A DNA stretch of 64,000 nt from Eublepharis macularius (lineage: Eukaryota > Chordata > Lepidosauria > Squamata > Eublepharidae): contig NC_072791.1 of the NCBI RefSeq assembly GCF_028583425.1, positions 33,673,368 through 33,737,367 on the forward strand. The letters run 5' to 3'. This document shows positions 23,913 to 34,935 of this stretch, piece after piece (the stretch's first letter is position 1; the number at the start of each line of letters is the position of its first letter). Both the position numbers and the translations under genes were made by a program. A model generated the notes under the pieces. That model did no database searches. It was given only the letters and a program-made list of their open reading frames with translations, and was not told the origin of the DNA.

Positions 23913-24452
23913 TTTTGTCTTCTTTATGTTCAGCTGTAATCCTGCTTTGGCACTTTTCCTTTAACTTGCATCAACAGTTGTTTCAAGTCTTCACTATTTC
24001 CTGCCAGTAACGTGGTGTCATCTGCATATCTCAAATTGTTAATGTTCCTTCCACCAGTTTCACTCCACCTTCTTCTACATCTAATCCAGCTGTCCGTATG
24101 ATATGTTCTACATATAGGTTGAACCACTAGGGAGATTTACATACAACCTTGTCTTACATCTTTACCAACTGGAAACCATTTTGTTTCCCCATATTCTGTC
24201 TTAACAGTAACATCTTGTCCAGAGTACAGGTTATGCATCAAAATGATCAGATGTTGTGGCACACCCATCTTTTTTAACACCGTCCATAACTCTTCATAAT
24301 TCACACAGTCGAAAGCTTTGCTATAAAACACAGGCTGATTTTCTTCTGAAATTCACTGGTATGCTCCATTAGCCATCATAAATTTGCCATGTGATCTATA
24401 GTGCCTCTTCCTTTTCTGAATCCAGCTTGCAAATCTGGCATTTCTTATTCCA

Positions 24453-24720
24453 TATGATCAGGGCTTTTTTTCTGGGAAAAGAGATGGTGGAACTCAGTGG
24501 TGGAACTCAAGACCGCACAATGATGTCACTATGGGTCAGCTAGAACAAGGGGGGAGTTTTTTAAAGTTTAAATTGCCCTTGGCGAAAATTTTCACATGGC
24601 CGGTGGCCCCACCCCCTGATCTCCAGACAGATCTCCAGACAGAGGGAAGTTTAGATTGCAATCTAAACTCCCCTCTGTCTGGAGAGCAAATTCCTGTGTG
24701 GCAGCTTTGTTCTTTGCAGC
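24453..24720. mobile_element. Foldback DNA element, right half altered
   Basis: It starts CAGGGCTTTTTTTCTGGGAA and contains a central palindrome at 24633-24684 (CTCCAGACAGAGGGAAGTTT against its complement). Full foldback elements of this kind would repeat the left end inverted on the right; here that half is replaced after 24690. There is no coding capacity. It borders the BovB copy on its left. Confidence 0.5.
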
Positions 24721-24744
24721 AGAGCCTATGGTTTCTTTCTCTAA

Positions 24745-24915
24745 GGCATAGAATCATAGGGACCTCCAGAATCGTCTAGTCCAATGCCCTGCAAAGTGCA
24801 GGAAATTCGCAACTACCTCCCCCTCCCACACCCCCAGTGACCCCCTGCTCCATGCCCAGAAAATGGCAAAACACCACCAGGAGCCAAACTGGCCTGGGGA
24901 AAATTATTTCCTGCT
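24745..24915 (-). mobile_element. CR1-like LINE 3' end
   Basis: ATAGAATCATAGGGACCTCC and GTCTAGTCCAATGCCCTGCA match, in reverse orientation, the familiar 3' UTR wording of amniote CR1 elements. Only the tail portion is recognisable. Confidence 0.65.
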
Positions 24916-25084
24916 TGGCAAAAGTCCAGATTCAAGCCCTTTCAGTAGCTGCGCCATGCCCCTGGAAAAACAGCTTTTACTCTCCTGGCCTTCTGGAAAG
25001 GTTTTAAGACAAGAGTTCCTTTGGAGCAGCCTGAGCCAGTCAAAGGGAGATGAGTACCTTGCTGGTGGGAGCATGGGATTGATT

Positions 25085-25232
25085 TTCGGTTGGTTTTTAT
25101 ATTGGTTGATTTAATGTTTATTTTTTCATCAAATTGTTTTTATTATTGTTTTTATATTGTTCCCTGTCTTGGATCCTGAGATGCTCAGGGGGAAGACAGG
25201 TGTATAAATAATTTAAATAAATAAACATGGTG
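25085..25232 (+). mobile_element. L2/CR1-like LINE 3' tail
   Basis: T-rich sequence ending in GAGATGCTCAGGGGGAAGAC and GTATAAATAATTTAAATAAA resembles the 3' ends of L2-type LINEs. A related, longer tail lies at 33140-33535. Confidence 0.45.
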
Positions 25233-25659
25233 AGGCTTATATAGTCACAGTGCACAAACTTGATCCAGAAGCTTTGTAAGGGGTCTACGAGTATGAGGAG
25301 TGCCTGAATCACCCCAGCCTATTGATTTAAGCAGGACAGTTTCCTTGGCTGGTGTGGATGATTTGCTTGCAGTCCCCTCTTTGGCCAGAAGGAGGTAGTA
25401 ATGGACAGGCTGAATTGTCGCTTGACATCCTTCAAGCCCCAAATTGAGATGAACACAGGAAAAGCAGGAGTTCAGCAAGCCCTATCCCTTACTCACTGCT
25501 TTGTTTCTGAGGATTCATGCTATACCGTCCAAGTGTTTTCACATCTAAGTGGGGGAGGGAATTTATTTATCTGCATCATTTGTAGTCCACCTTTCTTGTT
25601 GAGATCCAAGACAGATTATAGGCTGAGAAGACAATGCAATAAAACAGAAATAATATTTA

Positions 25660-26265
25660 AGAATATAAAAAGGATTCTACTGGATCAGACCCCTGGTCCA
25701 TCTAGTCCAGCATTCTGATTCACATAGTGGCCAAGCAGTTGCCTCTGAATATGGAGGTTCCCTCTACTCACCACGCCTAATAGCCATTGATGGACTTCTC
25801 CATGAATCTAATCCCCCCTTAATGCCATGCACGCTCGTGCCCATCATTACCTCCACTGGCACTGAATCCCACAATTTCATTGCTCATTGAGTAAAGAAAT
25901 ATTTCCTTTTGCCTGTCTTGTACCTGTTGGCCATCAACTTCATTGAGTGCCCCCAAGCACTACTATTATGGAAGAGGCAGAAAAAGCTCTCTCTGTTGAT
26001 TTTCTCCACCCTAGGCATAGTTTTAGAAACCTCTACTCTGTCCCCTCTCAGAAAGGTGTTTCTTTTATCTAAATTAAGTCCCAGGCTCTCCAGCCTTTCC
26101 TCATGAGAATGGTGTCTCCAACCTCCTTATAATCTTGGTTGCCTTCTCTTGTATTCTTCCCATCTCTTCAATATAGTTCTTTGAGCTACAGCAACCAGAA
26201 CTGTACACGGTATTTCAGATGAAGCTGCACGATGGCTCTGTACAACGGCATTGCAATATTTGCCA
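25660..26265 (-). mobile_element. CR1 LINE fragment (ORF2 C-terminus and 3' UTR)
   Basis: The minus-strand ORF ending near 26186 gives LYRAIVQLHLKYRVQFWLL, the motif after the reverse transcriptase of CR1 ORF2. Downstream on the minus strand come GAGGAAAGGCTGGAGAGCC and sequences typical of the CR1 C-terminus, with frames broken. The 3' end is near 25660. It is a 5'-truncated fossil. Confidence 0.75.
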
Positions 26266-26874
26266 TTTTATGCAACAGAGAGTGAGGACACCCACCCACC
26301 CCGCCCCAAACCCACAGTCTAGTAAGTATTACAACCATGCAAACTAAAAAGCTGCATGACAAAGTTAGGAAACAAAGCAATATAAATAGCATAATACATA
26401 CAATAAACAAAAGAAAATGGATTAAAATTTTTCACAGGCATTAACGTTCAACAATTTTGACAGGTTCTGACCATTTGTCAGAAATGGTCCTTCCCTTATT
26501 CAAGCTCTTCCACAAACAGAGCAAAAGTTTGCTCAAGAGTAATGGTGACAATTTTTGCCAGTTCCCATTCACACTGCAGTCGTCTCCCTTGTGGGGGATG
26601 GTTAAGGAACCTTCTGGACAATGCCTGGGACAATATCGTTGTCATCATAATTCATACCCCCACAACTCTTACCCCATCTCCAGTGTTCAGGACAGGTGAC
26701 CTTTCATAAGATTCTGAAAACTCTCAACCTCAAAGTTTGCACTAACACAGAGCTCTGTCATATTGTGGGGCTTTCCCCTTTTCTTAGGTTTTGGAGACTG
26801 CTTCAGTGTTGAAATATCCAGTCTCTCTGCAACAAGAGCCCATTCTTAAGGAACGATATTGGGACCCCTTGCAA
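26266..26874. other. Non-coding stretch, no recognised gene
   Basis: AT-rich sequence with short unconvincing ORFs. I see no repeat family I can name. Confidence 0.35.
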
Positions 26875-26875
26875 C

Positions 26876-27130
26876 AAATCATTAACAACAACATTCGATT
26901 TATATGCTGCTCTTCAGGACAACTTAACACCCACTCAGAGTGGTTTACAAAATATGTTATTATTATCCCCACAACAATCACCCTGTGAAGCAGGTGGGGC
27001 TGAGAGAGCTCTAAGAGAGCTGTGGCTGACCCAAGGTCACCCAGCTGGCTTCAAGTGAAGGAATGGAGAATCAAACCCGGTTCTCCTGATTAGAGTCCTG
27101 CCTCTCTTAACCACTACACTAAGCTGTGTT
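26876..27130 (-). mobile_element. tRNA-derived SINE (Sauria-type)
   Basis: In reverse complement it begins with AGTGTAGTGGTTAAGAGAGG, a tRNA-like A-box region, then GGTTTGATTCTCC, a B-box-like word. It continues with GGGTGACCTTGGGTCAGCCA and a LINE-like tail ending in CATATAAATCGAATG. This order of tRNA head, body and LINE-related tail is that of squamate SINEs. Confidence 0.75.
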
Positions 27131-27187
27131 TTTACTGAACACATAACATGCTGTCATCTGGAGAGGAGAAAGCCAGAGCAGACTAGT

Positions 27188-27420
27188 GTTAAGAATATCA
27201 GACTAGGGTCTGGGAATTGCAGGTTCAAATCCCTAAGGTCACTGAGGGACCTTGGAGTAGTCACCCTCCCAGCCAGTCGCTCTCTCAGCCTAACCTACCT
27301 CACAGGTTTGTTGTGGGGATGACGTGGGAGGAGAGAATGAGGTATGCCAGCCTGAGCTTCTTAGAGGAAGTAAGGGATAAAACAGTACCAAATAAATACA
27401 TGCATGCATGCATATAAAAA
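27188..27420 (+). mobile_element. tRNA-derived SINE (Sauria-type), plus strand
   Basis: The head retains CAGACTAGGGTCTGGGAATT and the B-box-like GGTTCAAATCC. The body has CAGCCTAACCTACCTCACAG and TTGTTGTGGGGATGACG. Its tail has been replaced by ATAAATACATGCATGCATGC. It lies 60 bp from a SINE of opposite orientation. Confidence 0.7.
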
Positions 27421-29015
27421 CATAAATAAAATAAGGTACACAGTATCCCAATTTGAATAAACATCAACATGAAATACCCATTGGCCACTTAATTGTTCCC
27501 TATGCAGCATTGCCCAAAGTCAGTGAAGTCAAGAGCTTGTATGTACTCACAAAAGGTTAATCAGCACTCACTGGTTTCTAGGCAACAGTGTCTTGCCATC
27601 AGGATCACTGATCAGGCAGTGACAGTTTGTTCTAAGGATGTAATGCTCGTAACTGGATATCCTGCTTCACAGCTTGGTGGTTGGATTTCTGTTCAGCTGT
27701 AAGGGTTCTCTCCCTCCCTTGTTTCTTTTTACAAACCCTAGTTAACAAAGTGCCCCCCTGCTCAGATACTGCAATATCCCTGTGCGGAGAACATCTAATT
27801 CGGGCCGCACTTCCCACAATTGAATTGGCAAGCTGAGAATGTGGTTTGAGTAAAATTTGTAAACAGGCTTGTGATGCATTCAGTAGCCGATCTCAGTCAC
27901 AATCAGCAGTTTGGACTCATGGAGACAACAGCAACCAGCCTGCTGTCCTCTGCGCTCCAGAAATTCCCAGCTTGTGGCCCTTATATCACTAGTGTCTGTC
28001 CCTGGGTCCAGTCCTCTTCCAGACGTTACAATTTTTCTTTGCAGTCACCTAAAAGATTTGCAAGCCGTTTATTTCCCTTCTCATTTAAAAGCCAGTCATC
28101 ATGTTGCAAGATGGGAGGCAAGCCTATGTGCATCATCCAATCCCATGTGTGCAGCAAGCTTTCGCCAGTATGCATGTACATCAGCATCCCTTTCGGTGGT
28201 GGATGGATGTGCACCAAGTAACTGTGTATGTACAGCCAATTCCCGTTATCCTTTTGCCTCTCCAAAGGATACGGATGTACACATATACTGCCCAATGCAC
28301 TAATTTTCTCCTACATCCCAGGAGCAAGGCAGGAGGAGTATGATCCTATTGATTGTTCTGGATTTCTTACCTGCTTTCAATGCATCAACCCTGGCATTCT
28401 TCTAGACAGTTGCCAGCTAGTATAGAGATTATGGGCACCGCTTTCTGGTGATTCTGTTCATAACTTGCAGTGAGACCCCAGAAAGAAGTGCTTGGGAATT
28501 GTTGAGGTGCACCATGGGAGTTTGCAAAGTTCTGTTTTGTCCTCCTTGTTTTTTTACAACTACATGAAACCACTGGAAGAGTTTTTGGGTTTGAGGATGA
28601 GTTGTCATGATTGATGAGGATCTCGGTGGTGAGCCTGCTGGCAGAGACCCATTTTGTTCCTGTACAAAGCCGAGTATATTTCAGATGCTTCTGTAAATAA
28701 TAAATGATTGTGATGAATGATTATGACATGCAATACAATCATTCTGTGCCACCCTTGGAGCTGTGTAGCAGGATACACATTTCAAAAACAAACACATTAA
28801 ATATATAGTAGTGGCCCTGTGCACACAGGTTTTATCCCATCTGTTTCAATGTTAGCAAGCTGCAGACCACAAGGACTAGCCTGGTGGTCTTCAAACCATC
28901 CGGAGCCAGGACTCACAGACCATGGGATGCTCTGCAACAGAAGCATTTGCCAAGAAGTCAGGTGGCTTCTAGAGGTGCTCAAGCACCTGCTGATTCAGTT
29001 CACATTCCATTTACC
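27421..29015. other. Non-coding stretch with weak repeat traces
   Basis: Overlapping ORFs on both strands at 27871-28425 have no domain. The area 28180-28300 (GGTGGTGGATGGATGTG, CTCCAAAGGATACGGATG) may be a dispersed repeat end. No gene is supported. Confidence 0.4.
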
Positions 29016-29230
29016 AGTCACAAATAGACATGGGCACGAACAGGAAAAAAAACCCCAACAGGCTGTTCATTCTTCATTCCCAACGACGAACACGAACAGC
29101 CAAACGGAACCGAACATGTCCTGTTAATGAACGTGTTTGGTGTCCAGTGTTTGTTGGCTCCAGAGCGGCCCCCTTAGCACTGAGAGGGAGAGGAGGAAAG
29201 AGGGGAGACAAAGTGGTCAGGGAGAGGGGG
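29016..29230. mobile_element. Possible hAT-like DNA element end
   Basis: GACATGGGCACGAACAGGAA followed by repeated CGAACA words (ACGACGAACACGAACAG, CGGAACCGAACATG) resembles the terminal regions of non-autonomous hAT elements in lizards. The opposite end was not identified with certainty. Confidence 0.35.
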
Positions 29231-29299
29231 ATTAAGGGGTTCTGGCCACGGTGACGAGCCATACCTGGAAGATCCTGCAACAGGGTCTGGAAGACCCTG

Positions 29300-30500
29300 A
29301 TCTGTCAGTGGCTGCTGGCATCAACCACCTCCCTGCCATCACAGAAAGGAGGGGACGGGGTGGTGCAAGTGGTTGGGTGGGGATTCGTGGCAGTACCTGA
29401 GAGGGAGAGGTATGGACCGGGAACTGGAAAGCTCCCAAGCGAGAGGTATTTGGGAGGGGTCGGAGTGGTCCCAGAGAGGTAGAGGAAGAAATAGGGCGGC
29501 AGCAGCAACTGCCGTCACCCACCTTCCTGCCTTTGTGGAGAGGATGGGAGTTGCGGGACACATTCCCCCCCCCCCGGCTCAAAGGGGTCCAGTCAGTCCC
29601 GTTGACAGGGGAGCCGCCATGCTGTGCAACTGTGCTGTATCCCTATATGGTACAATCAGATGTGCAATCGCAGCTGAGCTGTCCCTCGTGACCAAGGAGG
29701 CAGCAGTAACATGATAGTCCCTCGTGAAGCGGCAGCTGACATGACCTGCCGTCCTGCCTTTGCAGAAAGATGGGGATGGGCAGGACAGGAGAGGTCGTTT
29801 GTAAGGGTCGGAGTGGTTCCACAGAGGGAGAGGTAGAAAGAGGGACCAGCCCCGAGAAATTAGGAGGGCCAGAGCAGTTCCACACTCCTCCGAGACATCT
29901 CACCTGAGCAGGCAGTACGGGCACTACTCATAACAGTTTGGGCGGCACCACCAGACACCTTCCTGCCTTCGCAGAAAGGATGGGATGGGCTGGACAGTAG
30001 AGGTCGTTAAAGGGTTTGTAGAAGGAGAAATGGGGACCGTGTGAGTGATGATGAAATGTGCAGACACGAACCACCTTCCTGCCTTTGCGGAAAGGATGGG
30101 AGAGAAAGGACAGGAGAGGTCGCTGGGAATGGTTAGAGTGGAAGCAGCCCCAAGAACTGAGTGGGGCTGGTGCAGTTACCCACCACTCAGACACCTAACC
30201 TGAGTAGGCACTACTCACTACTCAAGAGCCTTTCCTGCTCTTGCAGAAAGGACAGAAGTCGAGGGACCCATTCGCCCCTGCTCAGAGGGCACAACGGTCG
30301 CAATGGATCGGGGCACCGTGCGGCTCAAACACATGTGCAACAGTTCCTGAGATGTTGCACAAGTGCCCAAAGGAGGCTGCCGCCAGCATCACCCATTTTC
30401 CTGCCTTCGCAGAAAGGAGGAGTCATGACGATCTGGCTGTGCCAGGAAGGCCTAGGAAAGCTTCAGAAGCCTGTTAACGGTGGGAGTAGGCCTGTCTAAA
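29300..30500. repeat. GC-rich degenerate tandem repeat region
   Basis: The phrase CCTTCCTGCCTTTGCAGAAAG with GGATGGGA and GGACAGGAGAGGTCG recurs in varied form near 29325, 29520, 29750, 29960, 30072, 30235 and 30398, at unequal spacing of roughly 110-230 bp. Neighbouring words such as GGTCGGAGTGGTTCCACAGA also recur. The many ORFs on both strands are by-products of GC richness and repetition. Confidence 0.6.
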
Positions 30501-31020
30501 CCTGACCCAAATGTGCCAGCCCTCATTCGAGATACCCGCCGGACTCTATATGTTAAACATATAGAGCAACATGGTTCTTGCCTGCTGCAACACTACACTA
30601 GGATAAGACAGAGAAGCATGAGCGAAACTTAATGTGTGGTTTGAAAAACTGCTTCAACGTGCACATTTTAATATGCTTGTGATGCTCAAACAGTGGGATA
30701 GGCAGGAGTTGATAATAATAACAGCATGCCTTACAGGGGTTTTGTTACTATTACAGGATACTGTATGTGAAGCTCTGAGACCACTGAGTGTGCTATATAT
30801 ATGCTAAATATTATTATTCTTTTAAAAGGGCTTTACAATCTTGTGCCGCTATCACATCCTCTTTTAATAGGGATTATTCTAGGGAGATTATTTTATTGCC
30901 TTGCCTTGCTTTTATGCTGATTGCTTTTATCCACCTGCTTTTATGTTGATTTTATACTATCGATTTTACTTATTGAGAACATTTGAGGCTCAGCTCTTGA
31001 AGTTGTTATAAACAGTGATA
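30501..31020. other. Non-coding stretch with LINE-like T-rich tail
   Basis: The part 30880-31010 (GCTTTTATGCTGATTGC repeats) resembles the T-rich 3' region of L2/CR1-type LINEs. The rest is unremarkable and no gene is seen. Confidence 0.35.
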
Positions 31021-31090
31021 CACCCTTCTAAACCCATTGACTTCAACGGACTTAGAAGGGTGTAACCCTGTTTAGGATTGCACTCTTAAT
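31021..31090. repeat. Foldback repeat related to 16829-16898
   Basis: Arms 31021-31040 (CACCCTTCTAAACCCATTGA) and 31043-31062 pair with three mismatches and a 2-nt turn. They are followed by CCCTGTTTAGGATTGCACTC, a word also found (CCCTGTTTAGGATTTCACTG) after the hairpin at 16889. A dispersed element with a hairpin end is likely. Confidence 0.55.
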
Positions 31091-31624
31091 TCAGCAGACA
31101 CTAATTCAGAAAATTACCAAAAGCGCACCAAGTGAGAAAGGCTGAGATGCTGGCTATCATCATTTGTGCATATGGAAATAATATGGTAATTGTGTTAAGA
31201 CATCCAAAGCTAAAGCCTCCATTATGAGAAAAAAAATTCAGCAAAAACCAGTCAGTGGTTCTGCTGAAGGAGAAAGCAGGAGTCTAGGCTATCTGGGGGC
31301 TGAATGGAAAGCCAGAAGAGCAGGGATGGATAAATGTTTCTGATGTGCTATGGAGATCTTTTCCACCACTGAGGAAGCCTCTTGTTTATATGTTGTCCTG
31401 ACTGCCTGGTAAGAGAAATCCACCATCTTGTTTTTCCCCCATAGTCTGGCCTTATTCGCTTTGGCATCAGAAAGCAGTGGCAAGCGACCCTTGGGTTCTC
31501 ACAAAGTACCCTTTTTCCATTTCCTCTTGTTAAAATGTTAAATATACCTGGAGAGAAACAGTAGCAGGATCAGCTGTAGCCGGGTCAATAAGAGGCTGAG
31601 GGAGAGGAATTTGGTCAGTCGGTC

Positions 31625-31815
31625 GGTCCGTCATACCCCACTTTTCTCTCCAGTAGGGACCAAAGCATCTTACATCATTCTCCTCTCTTTCATTTTGTCA
31701 TCACAAGAATAGCAACAACCCAGTGTGGGGTAGAGTTAGGCTGAGTGACTGGCCCAATGTCACCCGGTCACCTACCATGACAGGTCTCACAGATCCTACT
31801 CTTTGGTCATCACTG
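31625..31815 (-). mobile_element. tRNA-derived SINE, minus strand, degraded
   Basis: In reverse it shows GTGACATTGGGCCAGTCACT and a GGTATGACGGACC tail with CACTTTTCTCTCC. Body and tail match the other SINE copies; the tRNA-like head is degraded. Confidence 0.55.
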
Positions 31816-31964
31816 ACTGCCTCAGACCCTTCCTGTTGTTGCAGATGAAAGTGCTAGAAATGCCAGTCAGCAACTTGACCTGAGAGGAAAAAAACCCACT
31901 CCGTTACCCCATTCCTGTGTTGACAGGTGAGGAGAACAACTGACGCTAGCGGCAGCGGATGGGC

Positions 31965-32140
31965 AGGGCGAAGGCTTGCAGAACATCCCTGGTTAAATCC
32001 ACAGCATCTCCAGTTAAAAAGATCAGGCAGTAGGTGAGGTGTATCTGAGACCTGGAGAGTTGCTACCAATCAGAAGAGACAGTACTGATCTTGACGGACC
32101 AATAGTCTGACTGCGTATAAATCAGCTTCATGTGTGACTA
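31965..32140 (+). mobile_element. tRNA-derived SINE, second family
   Basis: Contains CATCTCCAGTTAAAAAGATC, TGAGACCTGGAGAGTTGCTA and a GTATAAATCAGCTTCATGTG end. These match the copy at 46299-46503 but not the Sauria-type copies. The head is truncated. Confidence 0.65.
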
Positions 32141-33139
32141 GAACTGAACACTTCAGGCTTAGAATGAGAATGAATGTTCCATTCTTTAATAATCTATTCC
32201 CTGTTTCCGTTGCATCGAGCACTGAAAAACATCATCTGCCCAGCGTCCGAAAGGGTTCTCTTCTCTCCCAAAATAAAAATGTAATGCCTTTAGTCAGGCA
32301 GACTTCTGCGAGTTAGTACCCCGCCATTGTTTGAATTGTATATGTTTATGGATTTGAATGGTAAGTTGATTTTGTTAGCCATTCTGAATGAATCGTGGGC
32401 TATATAAGAAATAATTAAGTCGTCAGTGCCATTGCAGAGGCTTGGAGTTCTTACTAATACGCTCAGAGAAAGAAGAAACCAAGCGTGTGATGTTATAAAC
32501 CTCTGGAGAGAAGCTGACGGTGCAAAATTCCCATATGGATCACTAAACACAACAAGGAAGGAGAGGAAAAGAGAGAGAGATCTGATCCAACATGTTTTAT
32601 TTGGGCTGTTAAGAGAGTCATTTGCAAACATACAGCCAAGCCTGGGTTTCTTTGGGACTGACCTGTTTATCCCAGCACAGTGTTCTGACTGAGTTATCTG
32701 CATCATTTCTGTTGGATGTTTTTGTGGACTGGCAGTCAGGCAGTTATTTGGCTAGTAAAAACAGTTTTGTGTGTCCTCCTTATCAGTGTGTTGTTATGCA
32801 AATACCTCATTGAGTTTCTCTAGGGATTTTTGTGTGAGTGGGTTGTAGTAGGCCATATCTAGGACATGGTTTAAATTCAGGTTCCAACAGGGCTCTGTCA
32901 GGCTCAAGAGGAGTTCTGCTGTTTTCATAGACACAGAACAATTGTTTGGTTGGGATGAAAGAACCAGCCCTGTGGCTGATCTCCCAGCGAGGAGATATAC
33001 TGCACAGAACAGTTCACTTTAACACCAATTGATTTAGATAAGTGACTAGTGTATCTGTTACAATAGATTATTAAAAATGTCTCTTGTGTATTTCCAAAAT
33101 AGTACACTAGGAATATTATACCTTTGACATTTGGTAGCA
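32141..33139. other. Non-coding stretch, no recognised gene
   Basis: ORFs at 32290-32813 overlap on both strands and carry no recognisable domain. I see no splice-bounded coding exon of a known family. Confidence 0.4.
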
Positions 33140-33535
33140 AGATCCTCTTCTGAAGGATCCATCTCGTCTAGGTGACATGGGTGGCAATCAGAGACGGGGC
33201 TTTTTCAGGGATGGCACCCCGCCTTTGGAATGTCCTCCCACATGAAGCTTGCTTAACTCTTACCTTACTTTCCTTTTGGAGCCAGGCTGAAACATTCCTT
33301 TTAACCTAGGATTTTAAATAAAGCATATTATAACTTTTAGCTGTTTTACAACACTTTATCTATTTTAGGTTGCTTGATGTGTGTTTTATGCTTTTTTTAG
33401 AACCGGGCTTGTTTTTAATGGCTTCATTTTGGTTTTTAATTCATAAATTTTAATGGTTTTGTTTTAATTGTAACCTGTCTTTGGAAAGGCAACATGTAAT
33501 TTCTCCAAATGAAATAATAAAATCATAGCAAGAAT
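33140..33535 (+). mobile_element. L2/CR1-like LINE 3' end
   Basis: GACGGGGCTTTTTCAGGGAT, GCACCCCGCCTTTGGAATG and TCCTCCCACATGAAGC form the end of the coding region and 3' UTR typical of L2/CR1-group elements. A T-rich 3' UTR follows and ends at AAATGAAATAATAAAATC. The upstream coding parts are missing. Confidence 0.65.
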
Positions 33536-34177
33536 CTGACAAGTGGTTGTAGTCTTGTAGATACTTTTTATTACAGGAGAAGTGATATAAGAGAAGTGAT
33601 ATATTTTCTGTTATATCATGGGGAGTTGTGAATTTGGTTCTGTTATTTTATTGTAAAGTTGTTTTAACATGTTCCCTTGAGGAAAAAGCCTTTGCTTTAT
33701 TTTTACTTTTCACTTGCGATGTTTCACTATGGCTGTTTAGGGCCCAGCAGTGCCCACGCCAACCAGCGGAACACTGGGGGGCAGCCAACATGTGGCACTT
33801 CTGGAAAACCAGGGTTTTCCATCACACTTCTTTAGGAATTGCCCAAAATTCTATGGTAAAACCATAGAGTTTCTGGTGATTCCTAGAGATGCCTGCTATC
33901 AATTCCGTTTTTCCTGGAAGTGACATAATGCCATTGGCCATCTTTTAATTCTTCTGAATGGCAACAGGAAAAGGGAACTGGGGGTGGAGGCCTGGCAACC
34001 CTGCTTCTGTTCTAATAAAGTTTTGAACTTTTTTTGGTACTGGGTGCTGTGGAATTATTACACTTTCAGTAGTAATTGGTTGGCTATAGGCTGCTGTTCC
34101 CATTCACCATTACTGCAGTTGTTGGTATTACATATAGTGACCTACGCTCTCCCACCACCACCATCCCAAGCAGTGAG
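33536..34177. other. Non-coding stretch with dispersed repeat
   Basis: 33760-34000 (CCAGCGGAACACTGGGGGGC, GGTAAAACCATAGAGTTTC) resembles 22225-22420 and is presumably another copy of an unnamed repeat. No gene is supported. Confidence 0.4.
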
Positions 34178-34262
34178 TAGGGTTGCCAACTCTGGGTTGG
34201 GAAATTCCTGGAAATTTGGAGATAGAGCTTTGTGGTGAAAGAGTCCAGGAGCAGCAATTACC
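34178..34262 (+). repeat. Fragment of the GTTGCCAAC foldback family
   Basis: AGGGTTGCCAACTCTGGGTT and GGGAAATTCCTGGAAATTTG match the left end of the element at 17709. The right end is absent. Confidence 0.6.
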
Positions 34263-34465
34263 TGGATTGGCTCCCATTGGACAACTGAACAAAGGAGGCT
34301 TATAGCATTATTTTTATATTTACTTAACAAATATACAAATAGAGCACAGGAGGTGGCAAATGGGCACTTCTACAGGGCAACAGATCTGCTGCCCAAATCA
34401 GATCCCTACATCCCCAGTATGCTCCAGCCAACTCTTGGCAGCTCTTTCTCTTTACCGGGTATTTT

Positions 34466-34573
34466 TCACTCACTCACTCACTCACTCACTCACTCACTCA
34501 CTCACTCACTCACTCACTCACTCACTCACTCACTCACTCACTCACTCACTCACTCACTCACTCACTCACTCAC
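34466..34573. repeat. (CACT)n microsatellite
   Basis: About 27 uninterrupted tetranucleotide units. The Ser-Leu-Thr-His repeat ORFs across it are artefacts. Confidence 0.97.
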
Positions 34574-34724
34574 ATATACACAAACACACACAATCTGCCT
34601 TGTCCTTTCAACTTGGAGGGAGTTCCTGGACGTCAACTGCTTAACCTTTAGCTTTGAACACGTGACATACTTATAGTATACAAAGGGATGAGATATAAGT
34701 GACACCACCACCACCACCCCGCCA

Positions 34725-34935
34725 CCCTGACCTGGATGGTTCAGGCTAGCATGATCTTGTCAGATCTTGGAAGCTGAGTAACGTTAACACTGATTGCTAC
34801 TTGGATGAAATACTACTAAGGAAAATCAGGGGTGCTATGCAGAGGCAGGTAATGGCAAACCACCTCTGTTTCTCTCTGGACTTGGAAACCCTGGCAGGGA
34901 TTGCCATAAGTCAGCTGCAGGACACTTCATACATG
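34725..34935 (+). mobile_element. 5S rRNA-derived SINE
   Basis: The head GCTAGCATGATCTTGTCAGA followed by CTTGGAAGCTGAGTAACG and CTACTTGGATGAAATAC parallels the 3' two thirds of 5S rRNA, including the regions of the internal A and C boxes. The SINE body with GGCAAACCACCTCTG and GCCATAAGTCAGCTGC follows. It is a diverged SINE copy, not a functional 5S gene, since the box sequences are mutated. Confidence 0.85.

Larger units (their letters stand above)
23037..24450 (-). mobile_element. BovB (RTE clade) LINE copy, interrupted
   Basis: On the minus strand the fragment 24331-24137 gives FDCVNYEELWTVL and RQGC, 24127-23930 gives the LRYADDTTLL catalytic box, and 23606-23232 gives the C-terminal region with CWRRVLQIPW and YFGHI. 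This domain order and wording are characteristic of BovB/RTE elements. The reading frame is broken by stops and by two insertions: a hammerhead-bearing element at 23638-23768 and a SINE tail at about 23796-23912. The 3' tail lies at 23037-23080. The copy is dead. Confidence 0.85.

Noticed and set aside
26876..27420. Possible tRNA genes suggested by A- and B-box-like words
   Set aside because: No cloverleaf with a proper anticodon arm and acceptor stem; the words are in SINE heads followed by SINE bodies.
34353..34676. ORFs with tandem Ser-Leu-Thr-His repeats
   Set aside because: Direct translation of the (CACT)n microsatellite.
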